Source: Ralstonia pickettii (GTDB taxonomy: Bacteria > Pseudomonadota > Gammaproteobacteria > Burkholderiales > Burkholderiaceae). Taken from it: a stretch of DNA of 64,000 nt. The notes below the pieces were generated by a model, which was not told the origin of the DNA, made no database searches, and was given only the letters and a program-made list of their open reading frames with translations. The stretch lies in NCBI RefSeq assembly GCF_016466415.2, contig NZ_CP066771.1:434001-498000 (forward strand), given 5' to 3'. The position numbers and the translations under genes are program-made. Below are positions 1 to 9,109 of this stretch, one piece after another; position 1 is the first letter of the stretch, and every line of letters begins with the position of its first letter.

Positions 1-275
1 CCCGGCGGCAGCAGGCGCCCGTCCAGCGACAGGATCCGCACGCCCGGGGCAAAACGGATATCAGCGCTGCTGCTGCCGAAGCCCAACAGCAGGATGCGGA
101 CGATGCCGGTGCTGCCGGTACTCAGCGTGCCGGTATTGGCCGAATTGACGGTCAACTGGGCTGCCGGGGCCGTCGCCGGAATGTTGCGCAGCACTTGCGC
201 ATGAGACAGCAGCGGCGCCGAGGCCGCAGCAACGGCAGCAAAGGCTAGGGCGAGGACTTGGCGTCGGGTGCGCAT
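1..275 (-). CDS. Exported protein of unknown function, N-terminal part only
   Basis: Read on the minus strand from ATG at 275, 91 residues are visible before the window edge. The N-terminus begins MRTRRQVLAL and continues with an alanine-rich hydrophobic stretch to a likely signal-peptidase site near SHAQ (about residue 29), so the product is probably exported. The mature part is rich in Gly, Ser and Thr with beta-type alternation. I recognise no catalytic motif. The 3' end lies outside the window, so length and family cannot be judged. A short gap without recognisable content (276-365) separates it from the next gene on the same strand. Confidence 0.6.
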   Translation of the reverse strand, partial: MRTRRQVLALAFAAVAAASAPLLSHAQVLRNIPATAPAAQLTVNSANTGTLSTGSTGIVRILLLGFGSSSADIRFAPGVRILSLDGRLLPP

Positions 276-365
276 GGCGTCGTCAGGAGAAAGCCACCGC
301 CGGGTGAGCGACCCGGCACACGAAACACGAGACAACCCGGTATTGTAGCGTTCCGGACAGAAGTC

Positions 366-1364
366 TTATAGCGCTTCGGCAATCTTGGCGGCCAGCGCAA
401 CGCCGCTCAGGAACGCGGCTTCCACGCGCGGGCCTTCGCACCAATCACCGCAGGCGCCCAGGCGGGCGGCGGCGTCCCAGTGGCAGGGCATGCCGGCAGA
501 CTGCTCGACCAGCGCGTGCGGCCACAGGTGCACGGCCATCAGATCGGGCTCCGGCGTCCCCGGGAATGCCTCCGCAAAGCGGGCGTGCATGGCATGGAGG
601 GCCTGCTCGGGGCTGTCGTTGGCATGGGCGGCCGACCAGCCCGGCGATGCATGCACCACCCAGGATTCATCGACCATGACGCGGCCTGGCTTGCTGTTGT
701 CGCGGGCGGCCCAAGCGAGCACGTCGTCGTCGATACGGATGCCGTCATACGGCAAGCCGAGGGGTTGCGCAAAGCCCATCATCAGCGCCCAGCACGGGGC
801 GTAGTGCACCGTCGCGATGGCTTCCTGCAGCGAGGCTGGCGTGGCGCCGTGAAACAGTGCGGGCAGTTCGGGCGCGGGCAGGGCCAGGGCGAGGAAGTCG
901 GCGTGGGCGGCGTCCGTGCCGTTGCGCTCGATCGTCCAGCGCCGGCCATCGTGCGTTACACGCGTGACGGCGCGACCGAAGCGCACATCGAGCGGTGCTG
1001 CCAGGCTGCGCACCAGCGCGCCCATGCCGGGCAGGCCGACATAGCGGGCTTCATCGCGCGAGTCGGCTTCCAGCCCATCGACAGTGCGATGGCCCCAGCG
1101 TGCGGGCCAAGGCAGCACCGAGCCCTGACGGCCAGCGGCATCCACCGCGCGCCTGAAGACCTCGCTGCGCACGTTGAACGACTGCGCACCGTGGTCGAAC
1201 GCATACGCCGGGGCGGACTCGGGCAGCACCGTGGTGGCCAGCCGGCCCCCGACACCGCCGGCGCGCTCATAGACCGTGGTGGCAATGCCTTCTGCGGCAA
1301 GCGCGTTGGCACAGGCAACACCGGCAATGCCGGCTCCGACGATGGCGATGGAAGGCTGGGTCAT
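366..1364 (-). CDS. Renalase-like NAD(P)/FAD-dependent amine oxidase family protein
   Basis: A 332-residue flavoprotein starting MTQPSIAIVG. The dinucleotide-binding motif GAGIAG is at residues 10-15, followed by the ERAGGVGGR segment typical of the amine oxidase/renalase superfamily, which binds the FAD ribose and phosphates. A C-terminal block (SGVALAAKIAEAL) closes the FAD domain. The reading frame stays open upstream to 1532, but those extra residues show no family similarity, so the ATG directly before the Rossmann fold was chosen. The substrate is unknown; bacterial renalase relatives oxidise aberrant dihydro-nicotinamide isomers, and this protein may differ. No signal peptide, so probably cytoplasmic. 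Monocistronic by context. Confidence 0.8.
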   Translation of the reverse strand: MTQPSIAIVGAGIAGVACANALAAEGIATTVYERAGGVGGRLATTVLPESAPAYAFDHGAQSFNVRSEVFRRAVDAAGRQGSVLPWPARWGHRTVDGLEADSRDEARYVGLPGMGALVRSLAAPLDVRFGRAVTRVTHDGRRWTIERNGTDAAHADFLALALPAPELPALFHGATPASLQEAIATVHYAPCWALMMGFAQPLGLPYDGIRIDDDVLAWAARDNSKPGRVMVDESWVVHASPGWSAAHANDSPEQALHAMHARFAEAFPGTPEPDLMAVHLWPHALVEQSAGMPCHWDAAARLGACGDWCEGPRVEAAFLSGVALAAKIAEAL

Positions 1365-1456
1365 GGATGTGGCGTGGGTGCGGGGGCAGGAGTCCGGAAT
1401 CGGCGCGGTGATCGGCGAGTAACAGTCCGCCATGATATCGGGTCGCGCCCCAATGA

Positions 1457-1482
1457 AAAACGCCACCCGAAGGTGGCGTTTT
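1457..1482 (-). terminator. Rho-independent terminator of the OmpW gene
   Basis: CGCCACC and GGTGGCG form a 7-bp stem around a 4-base loop, flanked by A and T runs on both sides. On the minus strand it lies just downstream of the OmpW stop codon and ends in a T run. The symmetry means it could also work on the plus strand. Confidence 0.85.
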
Positions 1483-1503
1483 GCGATGGAGCAATTCTGC
1501 AGC

Positions 1504-2424
1504 TTAGAACTTGTAACCCACTGCCAGCCCAAAAACGATGGGGTCGACCTTGATGTCGGTCTTGTTGACGGCCAGCACCTGGCCTTGCTGGCTGCGGATC
1601 GTGATGGTGGAGGTCGTCTTCAGCGGCAGGTAGGACACCGTGCCGATGGCGGTCCAGTTCTTGGCGAACTCATACGACACACCCACGTTGGCGACCGGCG
1701 TCCACGAGCTCGACGTTTCCGCCGTCACCTTCGCCGGGCCCGTCGGCACCTGTCCCATGCCGAGCTGCAGCACCTGTCCCAGGTTTTGCAGCGCGTTCAC
1801 GAAGTTCGAATTCAGGCGCAGATTGGTGAAGAAGTTGTAGCTGACACCTGCGCCGACGAACGGACGCAGCTTGCTTTCCTTGGTGCCGAAGTAGTACTGC
1901 GCGACGATCGCCGGGCTCCATTCACGCACGGTGGCGACCGGGTTGTTCTGCGGCAGGCCCAGGTTGATCAGCGTCAGCGGCCCGACCACCGGCACCGGGG
2001 CGATCACATTACCGCTGCCATACAGGTTGAATTTGGGTGGAACGCCACCCACGAACGTGCCGGCAATGTTGTCGTTAAAGAAGTGCGTGAACGTGAGCGA
2101 CAGCGTATTCGCGTTACTGACTTTCACGTCAGTTCCCGGCGACTGGTAGGTGCCCAGGCCGAGCGCGCTGGTGGTGGTGGTCAGCGGCGTGGCGGAATCC
2201 ATCGGGCGGATGTAGAACCAGCCCAGCGCCATGACGTTGCGACCCCAGACGTAGTTGTCCATGAAGCCGCTGAAGCCGCCGCCGCTGCTGGTGCCGCTGC
2301 CATTGCTGGCACTTGCGGCTACGTTGGCCTCTGCGGTGGATTGGGCGTGAGCCAGGGGGGCAGCAAGGGTGCTGGCGGCAGCGCAGGCAAAGGCTGCGGC
2401 AAAGCGGCGGGCAGTGCGGTTCAT
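1504..2424 (-). CDS. OmpW-family outer membrane protein
   Basis: A 306-residue protein with a clear signal peptide (alanine-rich core, cleavage near AHAQ at about residue 28). Then comes a Gly/Ser-rich linker and the OmpW pattern of amphipathic beta strands, ending in VGYKF with the terminal aromatic residue that the BAM machinery needs. OmpW proteins are 8-stranded barrels with a hydrophobic channel, implicated in uptake of small hydrophobic compounds. The typical size is about 210-230 residues; this one is longer, mainly through the N-terminal linker and extended loops. It stands alone between two minus-strand genes with its own terminator. Its position next to the fatty-acid genes is suggestive, but the intervening 210 bases argue for separate transcription. 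Confidence 0.9.
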   Translation of the reverse strand: MNRTARRFAAAFACAAASTLAAPLAHAQSTAEANVAASASNGSGTSSGGGFSGFMDNYVWGRNVMALGWFYIRPMDSATPLTTTTSALGLGTYQSPGTDVKVSNANTLSLTFTHFFNDNIAGTFVGGVPPKFNLYGSGNVIAPVPVVGPLTLINLGLPQNNPVATVREWSPAIVAQYYFGTKESKLRPFVGAGVSYNFFTNLRLNSNFVNALQNLGQVLQLGMGQVPTGPAKVTAETSSSWTPVANVGVSYEFAKNWTAIGTVSYLPLKTTSTITIRSQQGQVLAVNKTDIKVDPIVFGLAVGYKF

Positions 2425-2635
2425 GTGGTTGTCTCTCTGGATTGGATTGTTATCACGCCTTGGTGTGGCGATTTGTGTTTCCGCAGCATAACGCAGCGCT
2501 TTTGTTCGGTTACGCTGCGATGACCGAAGTTTTCCTCTAGCGTGTACGCACGCAACAAGGGGTTTCCCCTAGTCTCGTTTCATACTGTCCGCCGGACGGC
2601 GGAGCCTTGGCCCACAACGGTCTTGGGGCCGCAGT

Positions 2636-3553
2636 CTAAAACTTGTATTCAGGATTTTTGGGGTTGAAAGTCTGGTCGTTCCAGGTCTTGCGCGTCACGC
2701 TCTCAATGACGATTTTCTCGAGCTGATTGCCCGATTCGTCCCACGCCTCTTCAATGCGCACCCACGGGTTTTTGAGGTCGAAATACAGGCGCACGCGCTT
2801 GGCGTAGAGCGTGGGCGGCCCGCTTGGTGAATCCCAGGTCAGCCGCAGCATGCGCTCGCCGTCTTCGGTCACCACCTTGGCTTCGTTGAACTTGCCGCTG
2901 CCGCCGGCAGCCACGTGGGCGCGTCCGTCGCGCTCGACCGAATCGACGATGAACTGCAGCCCAAGCTCACGCGCCGTGTGGTTCGACTGCGATCTGGCCA
3001 GCGAGCCATCCAGTGCGCTCCAGATCGCCACGAAGCCGACAAGCCCGCCAAGGTGGCCGTACATCTCGTCCTTGCGCACGGTTTCGTCGTAGATGATTTC
3101 CTGGCCGGCGTGAGAACCGCCCTTGAGCCAGCGCGCGTGGACCTGGCGTGGGGCGTTGCGGTAGCGGATCAGCATGAGCGCCGGTTGGCTTTGCCACTGG
3201 TCTCTCACGCGTTCCTGGCGGCGCATGCGGTATTCATATTCGGGCAGCTTGGCCGCCTCGCCCTTGAGCCAGCGCACCAGCGTTTCGGGCTTCATGGCCT
3301 GCGCCATGGCCAGGACGTCTTCGTCCGACCAACTGGCGAACGCGTTGGCGTTGACCTGGCTGCCGAGCCAAGCCGTTTGCCTGGCGATGTCCATGGCGGC
3401 AAAGCTGCCGATGGCCGCCGATTGCGATGCGGCGGTCTGTGTGGCGGTCGGCGCGGCTGCCGCTGGCACAGAAGCATCCGGCGCGGCAGGCTGGGCCCAG
3501 GCGTGTACGGCACCGGCCAGCAGCGTGGCCAGGGCGAGGGTACGCAATTGCAT
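2636..3553 (-). CDS. DUF1571 family exported protein
   Basis: A 305-residue protein with a signal peptide (MQLRTLALATLLAGAVHAWAQ) and an Ala/Thr-rich linker to about residue 50. The conserved part has the YEYRMRRQERV and RYRNAPRQVHARWLKGG segments that I associate with DUF1571. This fold resembles outer-membrane lipoprotein carrier-like beta sheets. There is no lipobox cysteine, so it is likely periplasmic. It lies 20 bases downstream of fadD and is probably the last gene of the fatty-acid degradation operon. A role in handling lipid or envelope material is only inference from this context. Confidence 0.75.
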   Translation of the reverse strand: MQLRTLALATLLAGAVHAWAQPAAPDASVPAAAAPTATQTAASQSAAIGSFAAMDIARQTAWLGSQVNANAFASWSDEDVLAMAQAMKPETLVRWLKGEAAKLPEYEYRMRRQERVRDQWQSQPALMLIRYRNAPRQVHARWLKGGSHAGQEIIYDETVRKDEMYGHLGGLVGFVAIWSALDGSLARSQSNHTARELGLQFIVDSVERDGRAHVAAGGSGKFNEAKVVTEDGERMLRLTWDSPSGPPTLYAKRVRLYFDLKNPWVRIEEAWDESGNQLEKIVIESVTRKTWNDQTFNPKNPEYKF

Positions 3554-3573
3554 ACGAGTCTCCGCTGTCGGTG

Positions 3574-5313
3574 TTATTGCTGAGCTTGCGCGCGGGCGCG
3601 CTTGATGTCCGGATCGGCATCGCGCAGTTCGCGACGCAGGATCTTGCCCACCGTCGACTTGGGCAGCTCTTCGTGGCGGAACTCGACGATGCGCGGCATC
3701 TTGTAGCCGGTCAGGTGGGCGCGGCAGTGTTCGAGCAGCGCGGGCTCGGTCAGCGCGCCGGTGCGCGGCACCACGATGATCTTCACGCGCTCGCCGGCCA
3801 CCGGGTCGGGCACGCCGATGGCCGCCACCTCCAGCACGTCGGGGTGCAGTGCCACCACGTCTTCGATCTCGTTCGGATACACATTGAAGCCCGACACGAG
3901 GATCATGTCCTTCTTGCGGTCGATCAGGCGGATGTAGCCGTTGGCATCCATCACACCGATATCGCCGGTGGAGAACCACCCTTCGGCGTCGATGGACTTG
4001 GCGGTCTCATCGGGGCGCTGCCAGTACCCTCGCATGACCTGCGGCCCACGCACCTGCAGTTCGCCGGGCTCGCCGAGCGGCGCGATCGTGCCGTCGTCGC
4101 GCTTGAAGCGCACTTCGGTGGAGGGCGCGGGCAGCCCGATCGTGCCGCTGAATTCGGTCACATGCGGCGGGTTCATCGAGACGACGGGCGAGCATTCCGT
4201 CAGCCCGTAGCCTTCAACGATGGTGTGGCCCGTGACTTCCTTCCAGCGCTGGGCAATGGCGCGCTGCACCGCCATGCCGCCACCGATGGTGATCTTCATG
4301 GCCGAGAAGTCGCGCTTGGCGAAGTCCGGGTCTTCCAGCAGTGCGTTGAAGAGCGTGTTCACCCCCGCAATGCCAGAGAACCGTTCGTTGCGCAGGATGA
4401 AGATCACGCGCTTGGTGTCACGCGGATTGGCGATCAGGATATTGCGCCCGCCCAGTGTCATGAACATCAGCAGGTTCACCGTGAGCGAGAAGATGTGATA
4501 CAGCGGCAGCAGCGTGACGTTGGTTTCCACGCCGCCGTTGAGCATGCTCTTGGACCACTCTTCGGCCTGCAGCAGGTTGGCGATGATGTTGCGGTGCGTG
4601 AGCATTGCGCCCTTGGCCACGCCCGTGGTGCCGCCCGTGTATTGCAGGAAGGCCAGGTCTTCCGGCGCCAGCTGCAGTGACTGCAGTGTCCGTGAGCCCC
4701 CTGCGGCCAGCGCATCGCGCAGCCAGACCGGCGAGGGCAGCTTGTACGGCGGCACCTGCTTCTGCACGTGGCGCATCACGAAGTTCAGCGCGCGGCCCTT
4801 GAGGTTGAGCGCCCCGCCCATCAGGTCGCCGATGCCCGTGATGACGATGTTGCGCACCTGGCTGCCGGGCAGCGCCTGCTCGAGCGTGCGCGCGAAGTTC
4901 TCCAGCACGACGATCGTTTGTGCGCCGGAATCGCGCAACTGGTGGGCCAGCTCCGGCACCGTGTACAACGGGTTGACGTTGACGACGATGGCGCCGGCCA
5001 GCAGCGTGCCGAACAGGCACACGGGGTACTGCAGGCTGTTGGGCAGCATGATCGCCACCCGATCGCCTTTCTTTACGCCGCGCGACTGCAGCCACGCCGC
5101 AAACTGCTTGGCCTGGCGCTCGCATTCGTCATAGGTCATCTCGGTGCCGACACTCACGTAGGCGACGCGGGTACGGTATTTCTCCACCGATTCCCGAAAC
5201 ACCTCGACCAGCGAGTGATAACGATCGGGATTGATCTCCGCGGGCACGCCCTCGGGGTACGACTTCAGCCAGATGCGATCGGTCAGATCGCTGCGGTCGG
5301 CAACGGTGTTCAT
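3574..5313 (-). CDS. fadD: Long-chain fatty acid--CoA ligase
   Basis: A 579-residue acyl-CoA synthetase that activates fatty acids with ATP and CoA at the inner membrane face. The AMP-binding P-loop YTGGTTGVAKG is at residues 225-235. A GYGLTECSP motif, a STGDIG block with the ribose-binding Asp, and the C-terminal PKSTVGKILRR segment with the catalytic lysine are all visible. The length is close to that of E. coli FadD (561). The ATG at 5313 was chosen because a GGAG sits 6-9 bases upstream; an in-frame ATG at 5328 lacks this. It is in the same direction as the thiolase (100 bases upstream) and the DUF1571 gene (20 bases downstream). Confidence 0.93.
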   Translation of the reverse strand: MNTVADRSDLTDRIWLKSYPEGVPAEINPDRYHSLVEVFRESVEKYRTRVAYVSVGTEMTYDECERQAKQFAAWLQSRGVKKGDRVAIMLPNSLQYPVCLFGTLLAGAIVVNVNPLYTVPELAHQLRDSGAQTIVVLENFARTLEQALPGSQVRNIVITGIGDLMGGALNLKGRALNFVMRHVQKQVPPYKLPSPVWLRDALAAGGSRTLQSLQLAPEDLAFLQYTGGTTGVAKGAMLTHRNIIANLLQAEEWSKSMLNGGVETNVTLLPLYHIFSLTVNLLMFMTLGGRNILIANPRDTKRVIFILRNERFSGIAGVNTLFNALLEDPDFAKRDFSAMKITIGGGMAVQRAIAQRWKEVTGHTIVEGYGLTECSPVVSMNPPHVTEFSGTIGLPAPSTEVRFKRDDGTIAPLGEPGELQVRGPQVMRGYWQRPDETAKSIDAEGWFSTGDIGVMDANGYIRLIDRKKDMILVSGFNVYPNEIEDVVALHPDVLEVAAIGVPDPVAGERVKIIVVPRTGALTEPALLEHCRAHLTGYKMPRIVEFRHEELPKSTVGKILRRELRDADPDIKRARAQAQQ

Positions 5314-5413
5314 GGTGTCTCCGTCCATGAAAAACGCGGCGTGGTTTTATTGTGTGCCGCGCGGGTTTTGAATCTTGGTAGACGCGGGCCGTTCCCGTTG
5401 TGGCCCGAGCGGA

Positions 5414-6733
5414 TTACTGCGACATCGTTTCGGGGCGCTCCAGAATGGCGACGACACCTTGCCCGCCCGCGGCACAGATCGACACCAGCCCGCGGCCGCT
5501 GCCGCGCTGCGCCAGCATCTTCGCCAGCGTCGCGACAATGCGCCCGCCCGTGGCGGCAAATGGATGCCCTGTGCCCAGCGAGCTGCCGTTCACGTTGAGT
5601 TTGCTGCGGTCGATGCTGCCCATCGGCGCACTGCGGCCCAGCTTTTCGCGACAGTATTCGGGCGATTCCCACGCCGCCAGCGTACACAGGACTTGCGCTG
5701 CAAAGGCTTCGTGAATTTCGTAGTAGTCGAAGTCCTGCAGCGTCAGGCCCGCGCGCTCCAGCATGCGGGAAACGGCATAGGCCGGGGCCATCAAGAGCCC
5801 TTCGTTCTGCTCCGGCGTGCCGCTGAAGAAGTCGACAGCCGCCGTGTCCGCGCAGGTCATGTAGGCGAGCACTGGCAGGTGGTGCGCGCGCGCCCAGTCT
5901 TCGCTGGCGAGCAGCACGCACGAAGCGCCATCGGTGAGCGGCGTGGAGTTGCCGGCCGTCATGGTGCCGGCGGCGCTGCGGTCGAATACCGGCTGCAGCT
6001 TCGCCAGTTGCTCGATGGTCAAGTTGCTGCGCAGATTGTTGTCACGATCGAGCCCGAGGTGGGCGGTCATCAGGTCGGTGAAGAACCCGCGCTCGTAGGC
6101 CGCCGTGAGGTTGTGGTGGCTGCGTAGGGCCAGCGCGTCCTGGTCTTCGCGACGGATGCCCCAGCGCTTGGCCATCAGCTCGCAGTGTTCGCCCATCGAC
6201 AGGCCAGTGCGCGGCTCGCTGTTGCGCGGCAGGAGCGGGCGCACGAACATCGATGGCCGCAGGCCGGCCAGCGCTTTGACGCGCGCGCCCGTGGACTTGG
6301 CGCGGTTGGCCTCCAGCAGGATCTTGCGCATCTTTTCGTTCAGGCCGACGGGCGCATCGGAGGTAGTGTCCGTGCCGCCGGCAATGCCCACGTCGATCTG
6401 CCCCAGTGCAATCTTGTTGGCAACGAGGATGGCGGCTTCCAGCCCGGTGCCACAGGCCTGCTGGATGTCGTACGCGGGCGTCTGCTTGGCGAGCGTGGTA
6501 GACAGCACCGTTTCGCGCGTCAGGTTGAAATCGCGCGCGTGCTTGATGACCGCGCCGGCCACGACTTCGTCCAGACGCTGGCCATGCAGGTTGAAGCGGT
6601 CGATCAGGCCTTGCAGCGCGGCGGTCAGCATCTGCTGGTTCGAAGCCGTGGCGTAGGCCGTGTTCGAGCGGGCAAACGGGATGCGGTTACCGCCGAGGAT
6701 GGCCACGCGGCGCAGCTGCGCGTTGACGAGCAT
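5414..6733 (-). CDS. fadI: Acetyl-CoA C-acyltransferase (thiolase, FadI/FadA type)
   Basis: A 439-residue thiolase for the last step of beta-oxidation, cleaving 3-ketoacyl-CoA with CoA. The nucleophilic cysteine is C94 in QQACGTGLEA. The HEAFA histidine is near 341, the GHPFAATGG histidine near 390 and the second catalytic cysteine near 420 in CAAGGQG. Its length matches the FadI group (about 436) better than FadA (about 390). A GGGAGA Shine-Dalgarno lies inside the end of the upstream MaoC gene, only 4 bases away, so translation is likely coupled. The gene symbol is by similarity to FadI; mycobacterial FadA2 is an equally good comparison given the neighbours. Confidence 0.88.
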   Translation of the reverse strand: MLVNAQLRRVAILGGNRIPFARSNTAYATASNQQMLTAALQGLIDRFNLHGQRLDEVVAGAVIKHARDFNLTRETVLSTTLAKQTPAYDIQQACGTGLEAAILVANKIALGQIDVGIAGGTDTTSDAPVGLNEKMRKILLEANRAKSTGARVKALAGLRPSMFVRPLLPRNSEPRTGLSMGEHCELMAKRWGIRREDQDALALRSHHNLTAAYERGFFTDLMTAHLGLDRDNNLRSNLTIEQLAKLQPVFDRSAAGTMTAGNSTPLTDGASCVLLASEDWARAHHLPVLAYMTCADTAAVDFFSGTPEQNEGLLMAPAYAVSRMLERAGLTLQDFDYYEIHEAFAAQVLCTLAAWESPEYCREKLGRSAPMGSIDRSKLNVNGSSLGTGHPFAATGGRIVATLAKMLAQRGSGRGLVSICAAGGQGVVAILERPETMSQ

Positions 6734-6737
6734 GAAT

Positions 6738-7658
6738 TCAGTCTCCCGTGTTGTCTTGTTGTGCTTGCGGCAGCGTCAGCATGCCGCGCAGATAGGGTTT
6801 GTCGCCCGTGGCGTTGCGCACTTCAAAGGCGCGGCCCGGGGTGGCTTCGCTGGCTTGCCACAGCGTCGCCGTCCCCGGCAGTGATAGCGGCGCCTTGAAT
6901 TCGGCCAGCACTTCGCCTTGCGTGAGCGGCGCCGCGGGCAACAGCTCTGCCAGCGCTCGGGCCTTCGTCCACATACCGTGAGCGATGGGATGCGCAAAGC
7001 CGAACAGCCTTGCACCGATAGTGGACACGTGGATGGGGTTCCAGTCGCCCGACACGCCGGCGTAGCGTCGGCCGGTGTCGGCGGGCACATCCCAGCGGCC
7101 GTCTGGTGACAAGGTCTGGGCACCGGGCAGCGCAATCAGCGGCGCACCTTGCGGAGAAGGCACGCCCACGCGCAAATAGGTCGACAGCGATTCCCACACC
7201 ACGGCCCCGCCTTTGACGATGGCCGTTTCGATGGCGAACGCCTGTCCGCGTGCATGGTGGAACAACCGGCGGGGGCGCACTTCCACGCGCACGCGCTCAC
7301 CCACCTGCAAACCCTGGTGTTGGCGGATCGTGTTGCACAGGTGCACCAGGCCGATGACCGGATAGGGAAACGCCGATTCCGTCATCAGCATGAGCTGCAG
7401 CGGAAAGCCTAGCAAGTGCGGATACGTCATCGGCACGCCATGCGCCGCGGAGAAGCCGCACACCGCTGCGTACAGAGCGATGTGCCCGGCGTCGAGCGGC
7501 ACTTCCTGCCGCACCAGGGTGTGGCGCGGCAGCGGTCCGCCACGCTTGCCTTTACGTTGCGACAGCAGCGCGCGCCACGCCAGCGCCCCCGGCGATGGTG
7601 GCGCCGTCACCAGCGTCTGCGTGGCGATCATGGGGAAGAGCGGGGCCAGCGTGCGCAC
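6738..7658 (-). CDS. MaoC-like dehydratase (acyl-CoA/acyl-ACP hydratase)
   Basis: A 306-residue protein with an N-terminal hot-dog-like half and a C-terminal MaoC half. The latter carries the GDWNPIHVS motif (hydratase-2 signature with Asp and His) followed by FAHPIAHGMW. These enzymes hydrate trans-2-enoyl-CoA to the (R)-3-hydroxyacyl form, unlike crotonase-type hydratases. It starts 6 bases after the FabG-like gene and ends 4 bases before the thiolase, so it is tightly operonic. The start is uncertain: GTG at 7658 gives this length, and ATG at 7631 is an alternative; neither has a clear Shine-Dalgarno. The arrangement resembles HtdX next to FabG4 in mycobacteria. Confidence 0.85.
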   Translation of the reverse strand: MRTLAPLFPMIATQTLVTAPPSPGALAWRALLSQRKGKRGGPLPRHTLVRQEVPLDAGHIALYAAVCGFSAAHGVPMTYPHLLGFPLQLMLMTESAFPYPVIGLVHLCNTIRQHQGLQVGERVRVEVRPRRLFHHARGQAFAIETAIVKGGAVVWESLSTYLRVGVPSPQGAPLIALPGAQTLSPDGRWDVPADTGRRYAGVSGDWNPIHVSTIGARLFGFAHPIAHGMWTKARALAELLPAAPLTQGEVLAEFKAPLSLPGTATLWQASEATPGRAFEVRNATGDKPYLRGMLTLPQAQQDNTGD

Positions 7659-7664
7659 GATCGC

Positions 7665-9077
7665 TCAGGCGCCGAGCAGGCTTTGCCCGCACACGCGCAC
7701 GATGTTGCCCGTTACGCCGTTCGACGCAGGGTTGGCGAACCACGCAATCGTCTCGGCCACGTCGACGGGCTGGCCGCCCTGGCTCATCGAATTCATCCGG
7801 CGGCCGGCTTCACGAATGGCAAACGGCACGGCTGCGGTCATCTGCGTTTCGATAAAGCCCGGCGCAACCGCGTTGATGGTGATGCCGCGTTCCGCCAGCA
7901 ACGGCGCGCCAGCCTGCACGAGGCCAATCACGCCGGCTTTGGACGTCGCGTAGTTGGTTTGCCCCATGTTGCCTGCGATGCCGCTGATGGACGACACGCA
8001 GACGATGGCTCCGCCCGTGTGCAGCGCATTGGCAGCAAGCAGTGCGTCGTTGATGCGCAACTGAGCGGCGAGGTTGATATCGAGCACGCTGCGCCACGCG
8101 GGTTCGGTCATGCGGGCGATGGTCTTGTCGCGCGTGATGCCGGCGTTGTGCACGAGGATGTCGATGCCGCCCAATGCGGCAAGTTGCTGCGCGAGCAAGG
8201 CGGGTGTTTCAGGCGCGGCAATGTCGTATGCCATGGCTTCACCGCCGATTTCCTGGGCGACGGCGCCCAGCGCCTCTTGTGCGGCGGGCACGTCCAGGCA
8301 GAGCACGCGCGCACCATCACGCGCCAACACGTGCGCAATGGCCGCGCCGATGCCGCGCGAGGCACCGGTCACCAGAGCGGTGCGGCCGGCCAGCGGCTTC
8401 TGCCAATCCACCGAGACCGCTGCGGCGCGATGCACGCGCACCACCTGGCCCGACACATACGCCGAGCGCGCCGACAGCAGAAACCGCAGCGTCGACGCGG
8501 CCACGTTTTCCGCACCCTCCGCTACGTAGACGAGCTGCGCCGTGCAGCCGCGCCGGACTTCCTTGCCGAGAGATCGCGTGAGTCCTTCCAGCGCCCGCTG
8601 CGCGATCGCCGCGTCGGGTGTCTTGCTGCCTTCGGGCGGACGGCCGATCACGACCACGCGCCCACAACGGCCGATGGCCCGCACGCCATCGTGAAACACG
8701 TGATACAGCGCATCGAGGCCGTCGACCGACGCAATGCCCGTGGCATCGAAAACGATGCCGCCAATGCGATCAAACGCCTCGCCGTCCTTGCCCGTCGGGG
8801 CGACAAAGCGGCCCGTGATCTGGCCGTGCCGGTTGGCGGCACCAAGCCACTCCGGATCGCTTTCATGAAAGCGCGTGGGTACGCCGGTCTCGGCAAACAG
8901 CGCCGCGAGCGTCTCACGCATGGAGCCACCCGGCGCCGCACCCACCAGGAACGGCCCGACGAATTCCGGCTCCCCCGGCACATAACGGCGCAACGGCACC
9001 GGCTGTGGCAAGCCGAGGTTGGCGGACAGCCACTTGCCGAAACCGGAACCGACGAAATCGAGGTACTTATCTTGCAT
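7665..9077 (-). CDS. High-molecular-weight FabG-type 3-ketoacyl reductase/3-hydroxyacyl dehydrogenase (SDR)
   Basis: A 470-residue protein. The C-terminal half (from about residue 230) is a complete short-chain dehydrogenase: TGASRGIG cofactor motif at 237-244, NAGITRD at 311-317, catalytic Asn near 335, Ser near 363, Tyr376 and Lys380. The N-terminal 225 residues lack these motifs and look like a degenerate Rossmann/flavodoxin-like domain. This two-domain layout and size match HMwFabG (mycobacterial FabG4, about 454 residues) and not ordinary FabG (about 245). It probably interconverts 3-ketoacyl and (R)-3-hydroxyacyl thioesters, working with the MaoC enzyme next to it. It lies 32 bases downstream of the acyl-CoA dehydrogenase gene. 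Confidence 0.87.
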   Translation of the reverse strand: MQDKYLDFVGSGFGKWLSANLGLPQPVPLRRYVPGEPEFVGPFLVGAAPGGSMRETLAALFAETGVPTRFHESDPEWLGAANRHGQITGRFVAPTGKDGEAFDRIGGIVFDATGIASVDGLDALYHVFHDGVRAIGRCGRVVVIGRPPEGSKTPDAAIAQRALEGLTRSLGKEVRRGCTAQLVYVAEGAENVAASTLRFLLSARSAYVSGQVVRVHRAAAVSVDWQKPLAGRTALVTGASRGIGAAIAHVLARDGARVLCLDVPAAQEALGAVAQEIGGEAMAYDIAAPETPALLAQQLAALGGIDILVHNAGITRDKTIARMTEPAWRSVLDINLAAQLRINDALLAANALHTGGAIVCVSSISGIAGNMGQTNYATSKAGVIGLVQAGAPLLAERGITINAVAPGFIETQMTAAVPFAIREAGRRMNSMSQGGQPVDVAETIAWFANPASNGVTGNIVRVCGQSLLGA

Positions 9078-9109
9078 CGTTGTTGTTGTCGTTGGTCAGG
9101 CCCGGACCA

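Noticed and set aside
480-1553. Long plus-strand open frame opposite the renalase-like gene
   Set aside because: High-GC antisense frame; its protein is Arg/Gly-rich with no family motif, while the minus-strand frame has an intact Rossmann fold.
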